A stretch of DNA of 64,000 nucleotides from Leptasterias polaris. Taxonomy: Eukaryota; Echinodermata; Asteroidea; Forcipulatida; Asteriidae. A program made the position numbers and the translations under genes. Where the stretch lies: the NCBI GenBank assembly GCA_037783415.1, contig JAZGTN010000003.1:3386501-3450500 (forward strand), in the 5' to 3' direction. The notes beneath the pieces are model-generated. The model was not told the origin of the DNA, did not search any database, and saw only the letters and a program-made list of their open reading frames with translations. Every line of letters begins with the position of its first letter. Positions within the stretch are counted from its first letter, which is position 1. Positions 1-12,273 of the stretch are shown here, piece after piece.

Positions 1-249
1 GTTTAATGTACAACCCATAGGGCCTACATGTACATGATGTATGATGCACTAACAAAAAACGTTTCGTACCAACATGACCAGGAAGCTGCTGTTAATAATA
101 ATATAATATAGTATAGAACATTTATAACGCGCACAAATCCGCAAAAAAACGCTCATGGCGCAAACAAAGCAACATGGTCATAAAAACAAAAGCAACGTAC
201 ACAAGAACATAATAGTAAACAGGATGCAATCATGATTTACAAATGGAAA

Positions 250-537
250 AACTGAAATAAGCATTTACACATGATCCCGACCATAAGTGCTTTGCATGAG
301 ATGTGTTTTTAACCTGTTTTTGAATGTCTCAAGTGATGGAGAAGTACGAATAATGTAGGGAATTGCGTTCCATAACCGGGGAGCTGCGACAGAGAAGGCT
401 CTGTCGCCCCAGGACCTAGATGATTTAGGCACAACCAAGAGTAATTTAGCAGCTGATCGCAAACCAGACCGGGGTGGATTATATAATTCAAGTAGATCAG
501 AGATGTATGGTGTTGCTCTGGTTTGGGTATAGTGCAT
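250..537 (-). mobile_element. C-terminal fragment of a non-LTR retrotransposon (LINE)
   Basis: The minus strand is open for about 90 codons and contains SWGDRAFSVAAPRLWNAIP followed by SLETFKNRLKTHL. This is the characteristic end of the reverse transcriptase ORF of CR1/L2/Rex-type LINEs (D/WGDRAFSVAAP.LWN.LP..IR...S...FK..LKTHL). Only this 3' end is present, with no catalytic RT core, so it is a 5'-truncated dead copy. At least five other pieces with the same C-terminal signature lie elsewhere in the window. Confidence 0.75.
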
Positions 538-733
538 GTGAGGAATTATTGTTACTATTTCATTATTGTCCTTCCACCATGCAAATCTTCAAGTCTTATC
601 AGGGCTCACCCTTACAATAGCATACATTGTCTAGGAAAAACTGCTACGGGCTAGTAAACACCACTTCTCAACCATTAATACTTCCAAAATAGATAATGAC
701 AATACTTGTTTAAAATCAGGGCTACTAAAACTT

Positions 734-861
734 CATTGGCATGGTTGGGGCCAGTACAATGCACAGTTTACTAGCCCAGTGGGCTACTTTACGAAAGCAT
801 TGGCATGATTGGGGCCAGTACAATGCACAGTTTACTAGCCCAGTGGGCTACTTTACGAAAG
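734..861. repeat. Two-copy tandem duplication, 64-bp unit
   Basis: Two adjacent 64-bp units begin CATTGGCATG at 734 and 798 and differ visibly by one base (GGTTGGGG versus GATTGGGG). The plus-strand open frame over the region is a product of the duplication and has no recognisable protein. Confidence 0.85.
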
Positions 862-1053
862 CTAGAAACCCAAGGCCTGCTTACAGGTTTATGTTGAAAT
901 TTGCTATAGATTCTTTTATTTCATTCAATTCCTATCCAGATTCTCACAGTGGGTCATTTTTAACTCGCTGTTATTATTATCAAGACATTTGGTTTGGCAT
1001 TGCAGTTTAAGAATCGTGTAAGACAAAGCTGTGGTGTATTTTTTGTTTTGCAG

Positions 1054-4000
1054 AGGTATTCAGCGGCACCATAATCAACAACAGCAAAGAAGAGAAGAAG
1101 ACAGAGGACCTCAAAGGCAAAGTGCTCGGTCTGTACTTTTCAGCTCATTGGGTGAGTGCAGAAACTAGACCAGCTGCGTTTTAGGTCAATTTCACATGTC
1201 CTGTCCCTATCCTGTACCCACGGACAGTTTAATGCCACATTCAGTGTTCACAACAGCGGTCCGGCTGGCCAGTTCAGTGTTGAAAAGCATCCCTATTTCA
1301 TATGAAATATGGATCAGTGACAAAAAGCTAACGAACTAGTGAAAAGACAAGCTGGCTAGTCAAAGAAAAAGTTAAAGGCAAACCCTGTTGCGTACACATG
1401 TACTTTTTGAATCCATTTATCTATTACTACAAGGTTCATCTTAGACAAAAGGAAGATTTAAAAAAATTACCCAGTCAGTTTCCCTTGTTGTTTTTTATTT
1501 GATATCTGAAACAAAAAAGTTGCATCCTCTTAAGGTGATCCCCTGGCTGCCACATCCAGAGCTGTATCGTAAGTTTTGGTGTGATCACTTGCTACACGGC
1601 AGTTAACAGTTATATGGCATCTGACTGGCAACCCCCGAACAAAGATATTGACAAATTAGGGAGACTGCCAACATAGGGCTAGGTAGCTCAGTTGGTAGAG
1701 AGTTTCACGTTAATCCGGAGGTCGTTGGTTCAAATCCCGCTCTAGTAAATTTGTGTTTGCTCAACCCCAAGTCACAAAAGGAAGCTGAAAGAAAAACACA
1801 GGTCCCTCTCCTGGTTTTGTTCCTCTCCTGGTTCACAACAATATTTATTCCTTCCTCAACCCCAATCTAACATAGTGTGGTCCATGCCGAGGCTTCACCC
1901 CTCAGCTCGTCAAGTCCTACAACAAGATGAAGGAAGACGGAAAGAATCTTGAGATGGTCTTCTGCTCCAGTGACAAGGACGAGGCAAGCTTTATGGAGTA
2001 CTTCAAGGAGATGCCATGGCTTGCTCTACCGTTCGGGGATAAACGCAAGACTGCCCTCTCTAGGATGTTCAGCGTCCAGGGTAAGCATCTTCAGACAGCC
2101 CCCACAAATTAATATTTGTGTCATGAAATAAATCATTATTGTGATTGTCTTGAATCCTTTATTGTATAAAGCCAGTTGATAAACTTTCAAAACCCGTTTC
2201 TGACTTTCAAAACCCTTGTTCGAGTTCAAATAAAAAGGAAACCACAGTTATTTGTTTGTCAAGCATGTACATGTACATTACAAAACAATATGAAGTATGT
2301 TGATTGATTTCTGAGAATCCTAAACGAGTTCAGTGTTATCGTGAAGGAACTTTTTCATGTGTATGATAGACCCCTTGCATATGACATCACAAGATCAAAC
2401 AGCGCCCTCATTGAGGTCAAAGGAAGGCCTGTCTTTGGCTGAGAGCTGTTGTGTGTGGTGCGTAATCAAATGCATGTTTCTAGTGTTGTGGTTTTCATTT
2501 ATATCAAGTTTACTGTTCTGCTTACACTTTTAAGCATGGGTTTAAGCATCACAGTTTGACCACGCTTAACATCTCTGTTTGTGACCTATTATCAAATTCA
2601 CGTAGAACAGATTTTAACTAACATCTTGAATCAGTATCAAGTGTAAAGATATTTGTTGGTGACCTTTGACCTTTGACTTTGACCTTCAGGCATTCCCACC
2701 TTGGTGTTTATTGATGAGAACTACAAGCTGATAACAACCAATGGCAGATCAGCGATAGACACTGACCCCGAGGGAAAGGTGGGTCTTTTAATTATACTTA
2801 TGAAATTCTTCTTGAAAATAAATTGTCTGATCTTCTCAAAATTTATTTGCATAATGTTTTTAAAAAGAGCTGAACAAATTTTGTACACATTGAGATCATT
2901 CAATTGCATTCAGACTTCATTCTCATAAGCAGAGCACTTTGTTCAAAATGTAAATTTTTCTGATCTGTACATGTTGACATATTTCCCACTCGATATTAAA
3001 TATTGATAGTTGTTTTGTTTTTTGCATACATTTATTTTATAAAAGGTTACGATGTTGTATAATGTTTATCAATTAATCAATGATAATCAATGACATTTTT
3101 CAATGCTTTTACACTGTTCTGTTGATCAATGTATCAATTATTTAATGATAATCAATGCTGTATGCTGTTACCCTGGTGTATTCTGTTAACCAATGATAAT
3201 CAATGACATTGTTCCATGCTTTTACACTGTTCTGTTAATCAATGTATCAATTAGTCAGTGATAATCAATGCTGTTATTCATTGCTGTTACCCTGGTGTAT
3301 TCTGTTAATCAGAATACTCGAAACTAATTAAATCAATTAGTCAGTGATAATCAATGCTGTTATCCATTGCTGTTACACTGGTGTATTCTGTTAATCAATG
3401 TAAACAATTATCAGCGAGTCAATGTTAATCAATACTGTTTACCAATGCTATTTACACTGCCAGATACTATTAATCAATGTTTATCAACTCTGTTCAATGC
3501 TTTGTAACTTTGAGTGATTTAGTTTTGGATGGGGTTTTTTTTCAGGAATTTCCGTTTTATCCCAAGCCTGTTAACATGCTGACCGGGGCCGCAGCAGGAA
3601 CCATCAATGAGAACGTCTCTCTTATCTGGTTTGCAGGTATGTGATAAGATAACACGAATAAGAATAGACAGTGTCACTTATGACATCTCATGTATGCTAA
3701 CAAGCCTTGGAGGACATCCTGCAGGCACAAAGTGTTTAGCTCAATGCAAGAAAAACACATCCTTACACTATTATAAAGACAAAGTGTATGATTTTGATCA
3801 ACTTCTGATATGAAGAACGGGGGCAACATATCAACACGTACTGCTGTTGTTTTTTGCAATACTTGGTTTGATGTGGAAGTGGCTTATCAAAATGCTCCAC
3901 TTCCTACATTGATCAACAAAGTGCAATACCTCACCTACCAGGAAATGCCATGTAATGCTCAAGGTAATTTCATTGGAAACAAACCTTCATTGTTTTCATG

Positions 4001-7000
4001 GTTTCATGGTTTCATGGTCTGTAGATGAGGTTCAGTGCATTTGTGGTTTACCCTCCATTGATGTGTATTAACTGCTCGGTGTACTTTTGGTAATTACAAG
4101 TTAATGATCATAAAAACTGTGTAAAGAGCACTGACTTAGAGCTGTTGATATTATAAAACATTGTTAGAAATGACCTCCTTTGAGTTAATTTGTAGTTTTT
4201 GAGAAAGAGGTAATTTTTTTGACCCCAAAATTTGAATCTCATGCATCTAAAAGTAAAAGCACACAACATGGGTGTTTATTCTTTCATTATTTTCTTGCAA
4301 CTTTGATGACCAATTGAGCCCAAAATTGCACAGGTTTGTTTCTTTATGCACATGTGTTCAGATATACCAAATGAGGATACTGGTCTTTGATATTTACCAC
4401 AATTATCTTGCCTTTAGGTACTCTGAACCCTTTTTTGCCTTCAACTTTCCCTGTCTGCTGATACAATTGTTTGACTCACTTGTTTGAATCTACATTTTGT
4501 AACAAATTACTTCATTGTTTTATGTTTTGTGTTGCTCACAGAGGCTCCTGCATTATGCGTTAAATATAAATGTCTTACCTCTACATGTATTTTATTATAC
4601 ATGTATGTGCCATTTGCCACAGTGTTTGAATTTACACTTGTACCAATGTCATTTCCTTTTGCCCTACATGTCCATGTACCATTGCACTCAACAGGTATAC
4701 AAGGCCGCCTCCTGCCTTGACTTTTCCCGTGTACATGTTGTTTTCTTTCCTTTAGGAAATTATCCAACATTGAAATTCCTGCCAATCTCACATTGATCTC
4801 CAACTGTCTCGTTCCACTTGATGTTTACAATGGTCAATGATGACTCTGTGTGTGCCTTTTCATTTTGCCTTATAAATGTACTGATGTGCCATTTGCTTTT
4901 TTTCATTACAAAAAGTATTTGAATAACACTTGTACCAATGCCATTTTTCTTTAGCTCTACATGTCCATGTACTACTGCTTTTATTAGGCATTCAAGGCCT
5001 CTTCTTGTCTCAACTTCTCCTATATTACATATTGTTTTATTTCCCTCTGGAAATAATCTGACATTGAAATTCCTGCCATTCACATATTGATCTTTAATCC
5101 ATTTGATTTACTTGATATATTACACACATGGCATCTATGTGCCTTTTATAAGGTTCTCAGCTTCCTTTATTATGTTGCTTATTCTCTTGACTTTCCCAAA
5201 TACTCTTTATATATACTTGTGTGCTTTTTAACATTTCTTGTACTGAACACTGTATTAATTTACGTTGTTCATTATGTCTTTCAATTTACATCCTTCTTCC
5301 TCTTGTGTGCATTGAAACTTTAGAAAAATGCTCTTTATGTACCATGTTATTACTATTGCATGTACGTTTGTGATTCTCAGGTTACTTTTGTTTATCGTTG
5401 ATGTTCATTGGGAATTCAATTCTTATTGTAAATGTATGAGGATGTAGGTATACATGTAATTATTTTCTTGTTGTTTGTAAGTTGTTTTGTTTATTTCTGT
5501 TCAACCTATGTTTGTCCGTTTGTCTTGTCTCTGTCTGTCCACAGGCTGATTACTACAAGCCTTGGCTTATCAAATCAGCCTCAATACTGTTTCCCTTCTT
5601 TGCTTTTCCCGGCCTATAATAACTCAGTCTATTCTGTTCATTATTACCTTGTATATTGTATCACCTTGTTTACGACAGTATGGAAATAAATGTAAATTGA
5701 TTGATTGATTGATAATTTAATTAATTATGTATCATATATTATTTGGTATTAAGTATAATAATAAAAACTACTTTCAGTTAATTTTGCTGAAACAAAGTTT
5801 CAAATGACTAACTATTTATCAGTATATTAGTAGATTCAAATGTTTTTCCTTGCTGTTTTAATTTGTTAGCCCTCTATTTAAAATATTTAATAATTCACTT
5901 AAGAGAATAAGTAGTGACACTTGTAATATTGTTATTTAAAAGAAAATGTGTTGTTTTTCCCTGGTGCTTTCAGCGGATCCAGCTGGTGCAGCATCCTTCA
6001 AGGAGACTCTGTTCCCAGTTGCCGATGAGATCATCAAAGCGGCCAAGGCTAAGGATGATAGCTCACCCATGGACTTCTTTGTGACATGTGAAGAGGAAGA
6101 TGAGGTAAGAACCTTTACTTCAGAGACGACCCCTCAGAGCATCCCCCCCCCTCTTTACCAGGCCCCCCCCTCTACCAGCCCCCCTTCAGAGTGTCATGGC
6201 TGAGCAGTCTTGCGTACCAAACTCAAGTTCTGATGTTGTCAGAGTGTGGGTTCGAGTCCCGTTCATTGCACTTATATCCTTGAGCAAAACACTTAAAGGT
6301 ATTACACAGGATTGGTTGAGCTGACAAAATGGTCGCAGACAGAGTTCATGTTGTTTTGTGATCAACCATATACATGAAATAACCAACCTGTGAAACTATG
6401 GGCTTCATCCGTTGTGTGAGTCAGGAGAAAATTGTGAAAATCCATGCACAATTTTCAGCATTTTGGATGTAACAATGGAAATCAGCTGTTGCCTTTTTTA
6501 GGTTTTTCAGATACAGTTTTCTTAAATATCACTTCATTTCAGGGGGAAATATATTTCACAGGCAAAATGGTTCTAGTGTGAACATCATAATCAGTTAGCT
6601 TTCATATTAAAATTAAAATTAAACAATGATGTTTTTATCCATACCAAGCCTGTATAATACCTCTTACCCTAATTGCTTCATTCGGATGAGGCGTTTTAAA
6701 GCCGTAGGTCCTTTGTTTTGTGTAATGTAACATGTTTTGAAACCAAGATATGACCTTATACTTAGGGACGGCTCACCCTGCAATCATCTGATTATATTTG
6801 TCTATTCCGTAGGATGATATTATGGACGGACTAATGGAGTTCTGCAAATTGGACAAGAACAAAATCCCGTTCCTGGTCATCGTTGATGTCTCATCACAAA
6901 CCATCTACAAAGATTTTGACACTAAGACCCATACTGCCGACTCGCTGAAGACGCTTGTCAACAATTACATTGCCGGCAAAGTAGAGACATCCAAGCTGCG

Positions 7001-7004
7001 CTAA
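1054..7004 (+). CDS. Nucleoredoxin-like protein (thioredoxin-fold oxidoreductase), 5' partial
   Basis: Six exons: 1054-1151, 1876-2080, 2690-2778, 3546-3636, 5974-6104 and 6813-7004 (stop TAA 7002-7004). All have GT-AG borders and compatible phases, giving 267 visible residues. The order is VFSGTIINN, then YFSAHW joined to CGPCRGFTPQLV (active-site WCGPC split exactly by an intron), then GIPTLVFID (the cis-Pro segment of the Trx fold), a KEFPFYPKP segment, and a C-terminal Trx-like domain (FFVTCEEEDEDDIMDGLMEFC...VNNYIAGK) resembling the end of animal nucleoredoxins. Family members are cytosolic/nuclear disulfide reductases; NXN itself binds Dishevelled. The active site is WCGPC, not the WCPPC usual in the family, so it looks like a classical thioredoxin motif. 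The first coding exon, ending in one base of the codon NAG, was not identified and is either in 1-1053 or left of the window. Paralogues such as nucleoredoxin-like 2 or tryparedoxin-like proteins cannot be excluded. Confidence 0.85.
1575..1785 (+). mobile_element. Dispersed repeat with embedded tRNA-like segment (family 2, copy 1)
   Basis: Contains GATCACTTGCTACACGGCAG, then ACAAAGATATTGACAAAT, then a tRNA-like block with an A-box (TAGCTCAGTTGGTAGAG) and a B-box (GGTTCAAATCC), then TTGCTCAACCCC. The same order recurs at 42064-42245 and, inverted, at 29333-29520. It lies in intron 1 of the nucleoredoxin-like gene. Shared flanks outside the tRNA-like part show a SINE-like repeat rather than a tRNA gene. 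Confidence 0.7.
3057..3490. repeat. Degenerate intronic minisatellite (TGATAATCAATG-rich, period near 112 bp)
   Basis: Diverged units of AATCAATGTATCAATTA, TGATAATCAATGCTG and TTACACTGTTCTGTTAATC alternate through this stretch. The block with TGCTTTTACACTGTTCTGTT recurs about 112 bp apart. It sits in intron 3 of the nucleoredoxin-like gene just before the acceptor at 3545. Confidence 0.7.
3640..3990. mobile_element. Decayed MITE, family D
   Basis: Weakly similar in order to 44004-44341: a GTGACATCA-like start, CCTGCAGGCACAAAG, TAGCTCAATG, CTTCTGATATGAAGA, GCTGTTGTTTTT and CAGGAAATGC. The termini are eroded. Identification rests on collinear short matches seen by eye. Confidence 0.5.
4088..4410. 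mobile_element. Decayed MITE, TTAA family A
   Basis: Collinear with the intact copy at 48697-49069: TTTGGTAATTAC, CATAAAAACT, AGAGCTGTTGATA, GTAGTTTTTGAGAAAGAGG, TTTTCTTGCAACTTTGATGAC and CTGGTCTTTGA. Terminal repeats are damaged. Confidence 0.6.
4565..5160. repeat. Two diverged tandem units of about 292 bp in intron 4
   Basis: CTTGTACCAATG occurs at 4637 and 4929. Around it CTACATGTCCATGTAC, a ...CAAGGCC... block and ACATTGAAATTCCTGCC recur in the same order. No coding potential is recognised. Confidence 0.6.
5540..5712 (+). mobile_element. 3' end of a LINE with ATTG-repeat tail
   Basis: The stretch ends GGAAATAAATGTAAATTGATTGATTGATTGATAA, i.e. a short simple-repeat tail typical of CR1/L2-like LINE 3' termini. 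The upstream part is non-coding. It lies in intron 4 of the nucleoredoxin-like gene, sense orientation. Confidence 0.45.
6195..6292 (+). mobile_element. tRNA-Leu-like SINE fragment (family 1)
   Basis: GTGTCATGGCTGAGCAGTCTTGCG, AACTCAAGTTCTG and GTGTGGGTTCGAGTCCC match the fuller copy at 58665-59027, followed by ATCCTTGAGCAAAACACTT. It directly abuts the MITE starting at 6297. Confidence 0.7.
6297..6662. mobile_element. MITE, TTAA family C
   Basis: Begins TTAA|AGGTATTACACAGGATTGG and shares GAGCTGACAAAATGGTC, AACCATATACATGAAATAAC and CCTGTGAAA with 61129-61483. The right end (ATAATACCT) is the eroded inverted terminus. Confidence 0.65.
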
Positions 7005-7089
7005 TGGGCATCTCCACATATCTGCTGGGGCCCTCTATTGATGGCCACACACCAGCCTTTTTCTCTATGTTGATGTACCGTTACAAAAT

Positions 7090-7400
7090 AGGAGTACAGA
7101 CGATGGCACTTGTGACATCACAGGTTTACAAAAATGCCACAGAGCCTAGTTTCCTGTACGCACAATTTGTGCACAGATCAACGGAAGAAAAAATAAGATC
7201 TTACACTTATGGAAATTGTTGGTATAAAAAAAAAGGAGCACGTTGCAAAACTTGTTCAGCTGTTGTTTTTACATTTTTAAATTTTAATATGGCAATAAAG
7301 ATTAAAATAAAGAAACATTTCTCCTATGACCAGTGTTTGCCTGCCAGGAAATGCGCTGTTAGGTCACCACTTTTGTATACAAATGTCGCATTGTCAACAT
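7090..7400. mobile_element. Decayed family D MITE forming the 3' UTR region; contains candidate polyadenylation signals
   Basis: Starting about 90 bp after the nucleoredoxin-like stop codon, the sequence shows family D landmarks: TTGTGACATCACAGGTTTACAAAAATGCCACAGAGCCT, CAGCTGTTGTTTTTAC and CCTGCCAGGAAATGC. AATAAA hexamers lie at 7294-7299 and 7306-7311 inside it, so the MITE may supply the gene's polyadenylation signal. This is inference. Confidence 0.5.
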
Positions 7401-9559
7401 CAACACCTAGATGTTGGGCGCCCTCTAGTGGTGACTGGAACGCTCTGTTATTTACAAGGCTCATTATCTCGGCAGGTTGTTCTAGAGCAGGTCAAAGGTT
7501 ATGAATTTGCTGCATCAAAATTCAATCGGGGAAAAGCGAGACCTTGGCCCGATTTCAAAATATTGCTTGACAAGTTGCTTTAATGAGCAGGATACCGGTC
7601 GATGGTATACGTGACATGGTGTTTCGGCTGGTAACCTTTCTGGTAAGCATAATTTTGTTTTGCTTAGCTACTTTTTGTGCTTAAGCAGCTAAATTAAATT
7701 GGGCCCAGATAGCAAGTTTAAGGGAGTTGGTAACACAATATAGGAAGTGGCAAATCACATCATCTGCATCATCATGTACTAATTTCTTCCGATAATATAT
7801 CTCAACTTGCAGTTGACGATTGTAAGTGAACCCCAAAGCACATCATCAGCATGAAACGATAATTTATGATACAATGTAAATGCCTTACAGCATTTTTTAA
7901 TGGTCTGCGTGCACATAAAGGATAAAAGCTCTGTCAGTGTAGCGGTAAACGTTACTATACAATCATTATATAGCGGTGTTAATAGAAAGGTATTTTATAC
8001 ATATATCTAGATATAGCTTATAGAAAAATCTATCGAGCCACTTTGTAATTTTTGAGTCTGGGCAAAGTTCTTAGTTTGTGTCTGTGCAAAGTTCTTAGTT
8101 TGTGTCTGTATAAAAAAAATTAAGGTATTTTTTTTCTTTTCTTTAAGTGATTTGGCTTAGTAAAAGATATGGTTTTACATATCTTGTGTTGATGTTTTAT
8201 TACCCTTACCAGGGTTTTCTTTTTGTGTAACAATGTTTTGTACAAAACAAAACAGACCAAATACTTAGTAAATTCCAATGATCTTTATTGTAACTACTGT
8301 TAGGCTTCACTTTACAAAGATCTTGCATGCAAAGGATAACACATGCAAAGGATAACACATGCAAACTATGGGGTTTCAAATCCTGCTCGGATCAATGTTT
8401 TCCCAAGTTCAACCCAAAAACCTATTGTTGTTATTATTATAGAAAACTGATGCGTTAAAAACTTTTACACTTAAAGTCTAAGTTTTGAGAAGTGAAAGAG
8501 AGAATGGGTTATCTTTGAGATTACAGTATTTGTGATGAACTTTGACACAATTTGTGATGAACTTTGACACAATAATCATCAAACAGGGTTTAAAACTCAA
8601 TATTTAAAGGTCAACTTGAACAAAGTTCACATTGGTGTTTTTTTTTTGAAAGGTAAACAATGATTACATATACTTGAGTAAAACTGAATAAAAATTGTTT
8701 CATAATGTGAGGAAAAACAATTTTGACCATCATCACTTTGGACAAAAATGCCCAGTTTCAACTTTCAACAAATTAACAGAGAGGAAGCCTTCATATTTAT
8801 GATCAAATAATAACTAACACATAATAAACAAGGATAAGTAGGCAAAATTAGTTTGAGTGATTTTGTTCAAGTTGATCTTTAAGTTGAGCACCAGCACCAC
8901 GCACAAATCACATTCAGCAGCAGGCCTGGAATTTCATCTCTGAAAGGGCAAGGCCATTTTGATTTTGTAAAGGGCACTTGTATTGGAAAATCATAAAGTC
9001 TATGGGAAACTTTTGTAAGGGCACTAAGGCCAAGACCAGGGCAACGAAGGCCATGGCCTCCGTGGCCTCCGTGTAATTCCAGGCCTGCAGCAGATTTTGC
9101 TGTTCTTTGAATTTGACCTCCACCAACCCTTTCCCAGATGTATTATTTTAAAATGAAAGTATGCATTTAGATACAATCACTGTTTCACATATTTATTCTG
9201 AATTTCATCTTTTTAAAACTGATATCTATTTTTGTTATGAATGTAATTTGATTGAACTCTGGCATGTTTATATTTTTGTTCATTTGAGAGCTCTATGTCA
9301 ACTAAAATGTCGCCATTTATATTTTGAAATTGCCTTTTACCTGAAAATATTTTCTACTACAAGTATGTTATCTTATAATCAGACATTATCGCAATTAAAT
9401 ATTTCTTTAGATGTGAGAAGATATATGGTGTGTTTTGGTTGTCTTGTACCTTATGCCATTAAAGGGATCTGACTATTTTTTCCCCTCCAACCTCAGTTTG
9501 GTCATTTGTATTGAGATGAGAGCAAGATGGTGATAAAGGACTAGAGGGCAGGGACAGAT

Positions 9560-9790
9560 TGAAGTGTTCCATTAGGCCCTAGGTACAAATGTTCTAGTGT
9601 TCCTTGGGCCCTACGTGTCAGTCACCAGTGATCCCCAGGCACCAATGTTCCATAGGCTCGAGATACCGATGTTCCAGGGGCCTTATTCACCAGTGTTCCT
9701 TGAGGCCTACATATCAGTCACCAATGTTCCAGGATCCCTAGTCACCAGTGTTCCTTGCACAACTATTCCAGGCACCCAATGTTTCATGAT
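9560..9790. repeat. Degenerate GTTCC-rich tandem repeat
   Basis: Repeated CACCAATGTTCCA / CACCAGTGTTCCTTG / GTGTCAGTCACCAGTG motifs at irregular 25-35 bp spacing. The long plus-strand open frame here reflects the repeat, not a gene. Confidence 0.6.
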
Positions 9791-11059
9791 CCCAACTAAA
9801 AAAAAAAAAAAGTCGGGACAAAACAGTGATACGTTTTTGCATGAACAGTACAAATGGCTTATATGCCCTGGCTCAACCTGAAATAACCTGTACATTTACA
9901 AACATGTGTTTATATGAGGGTATGTAGGTGATGGGATATGGGATTCAGACCTCGCGGAAACTAGTATACCTTGGTGCCACCCTCAAGGCTAACAACAGTC
10001 TCACACTGGACATCAAAGAAACACACTGCTGTCAAATGTTTCAATTATATTTATTTATTTTTAAATTGGATTAATAACAAGATACCTAGAGAATTGTTAA
10101 CAATAGTACGGCCAAGTTACTGGAGAGCTGTAGCTGAGCAGTCTCGCAGCTCTCATGAACTGGATTTGATAGAGTTGTCGCAGTGTGCCAGGGTTTGAGC
10201 ACTGGTGATCGACTGTGCAAGTCTAACGAGTAGTCGAAATGGGAACCTTTTTCATGAGTTTTTGTCAATGAAATTGAGTTCAAAGGTCTGGTAGCTGAAT
10301 ATTTACACTTGACCGGGAAGTAGATTTGCAAAACCATTAATTCAGCAATTTCTGTCTATAGAGGAGATTTTGGCTTGAAATGACGTTAAATACGAGAAAA
10401 TTAGGGAAGAAACACCAGTCTGCCGGACTTGTTAAGTTACCGGCCCAGTGTAAAAAAATTACTGGTATTTGAAGCACATTAAACTTCTCTGCAAAATACT
10501 AAATATACAAATTTTCTTTAAGTGATGCTCAACATAGATACCGATATTGCAACAACAGTACAAAAATATCTATTTTTGTTAGTCTTACATTTAGTATTGT
10601 AATCATGAATTTTACAAAAAGTAACAGTTGCATATGACAGCTAGTAAAGGGGTCTTTGTCTACAAAAATATATAAACAGTGATTTTTTGTTTTCTAAATA
10701 AAGATATGAAACAGGAAATAGATAAACATTTAATTAAATGAAATCTTTTGAAACTGAGACCTGGTGAACCATCCAATTTATATTAACTGTAAGATAAAGT
10801 ATACTTTTAAAAAGTAACAAAGTATATAAAAATTCTTTGACAGCTGGTGACGGGTTTCTTGTTACACTCTCAAGAAAAAATTAATATAAGCTGTAACTTC
10901 TCTATTCTAAATAAAAATATGACATGAAAAATATATAATATCTACTTAAATGAAATCTTTAAGACCAGATTCATGTATACACTACAATATATTAGAGAAC
11001 TAGGAATGAAAGAGTAAATCCTGTTGTTCACATGTTAACTAGTATGGATTTTGTTCCAA

Positions 11060-11150
11060 CTGGCCTCTGGTCACCGGGCATGCTCGGTGGTCTAGTTTGT
11101 AAGACACTGCTCTATAATGCAAGGGTCATGGGTTCCAATCCCACTCAAGT
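11060..11150 (+). mobile_element. tRNA-like dispersed repeat (family 3, copy 1)
   Basis: GCCTCTGGTCACCGGGCATGCTCGGTGGTCTAG...GGTCATGGGTTCCAATCCCACT resembles a tRNA A-box/B-box pair and matches 32175-32297, including the shared 5' flank GCCTCT.G.CA.CGGGC. Shared sequence outside the tRNA body argues against a functional tRNA gene. Confidence 0.6.
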
Positions 11151-12267
11151 TGTACAACCTAGCCTGTGGATCCGCAGGACTTGGAGGGGAAATATAACGT
11201 TGGGAAAGTAAAATTTTACCAACAATACATGAAAGTAAAAAATAAAATTACAAATCAACAACTTACATTATAAAGAAATTATTAAGAATTTTGCCCAACT
11301 GATGTTCATGTTATCATTAAACCTATTTAATGGTCGCACAAATTCAGGCATGATTGTCATTGGGGTTTAAAAAAAATAATGTTCATTGTTCCAAGTTGTG
11401 TGTCAAAGACTCACAAGTGAAATTGTTTATTTTATGCAGTACAAAGAGATCAAAATCACTCATTTTTGTGTGAATATTATACATGTATGCACCTGGCTGT
11501 AGGTAAACAAGTCATGTAACAGAAAGGTTCTCAGCCAGTTTGATCTTACCCCCTTTTTGTGTTTTATTTGTTTTTGGCCCACTGAACACTGCACACATAT
11601 TTGAGCCCATACTTATGAAAAGCATGTAGATTAATTTTGTGTTGTCTATTTACAATAAGTGAACTATCCGAATCCACTTATAAAACCCTGGCAGCTTTTA
11701 AACTTTCGGAAGACTGAAACTGTCAACAGTTAAATTTTTTCCTTTTTATGTGCCATTTATGCAAAGTCAAACATCTAGAACAAATTATTATAATTTTTTT
11801 TTAAGCAGTTAGTTTCTTCAAAAGCTTATTACAAAATGAGAAAATACAAAAGTAAAAAAAAAAGAAAAACTTTAGAAAGTAAAATTTCAGACTTGTTACT
11901 AAAAGCAGCATTTGTTGCAAAAGAGGACAGTATTTCAAGACTGATCTCTAAATTCTTAAATTGCATCTTGTAAAAATCAGGTTCTGAGATGACTGAGAGA
12001 ATTTATTGGACGTCTCTCACAAGTTTGCCATTTTACGCCTTTCTCCCTAAATACAAACGTTTTATACTATGTCGATTGTGTTGGTGTGTGGGGCAAATCC
12101 AAGTGGTGACGTGTCTGAGCATGCAACCACTACGTGCTTGATCGCAAAATGACTCCAATATACTCACTGGGGGAACCAGACTACTATTATTTTCTCTGTT
12201 TGCAGGGGCAATCTGCTTTCAAAATATCACCTTTTTGGTGAACAAAGGAAAATGATGCATCTAGTTC

Positions 12268-12273
12268 TTTATT
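12268..12273 (-). promoter_or_regulatory. Candidate polyadenylation signal for the GH63-type gene
   Basis: TTTATT on the plus strand (AATAAA on minus), about 455 bp beyond the stop codon at 12728-12730. It is the nearest clear hexamer I noticed; others further on are possible. Confidence 0.35.

Noticed and set aside
1678..1750. Possible tRNA gene
   Set aside because: The same tRNA-like block with shared non-tRNA flanks occurs twice more (29333, 42064), so it is part of a repeat.
10110..10230. Possible tRNA-Leu-like SINE (GTAGCTGAGCAGTCTCGCAGC...GGGTTTGAGCACTGG)
   Set aside because: B-box too degraded and no matching tail; not reported as a feature.
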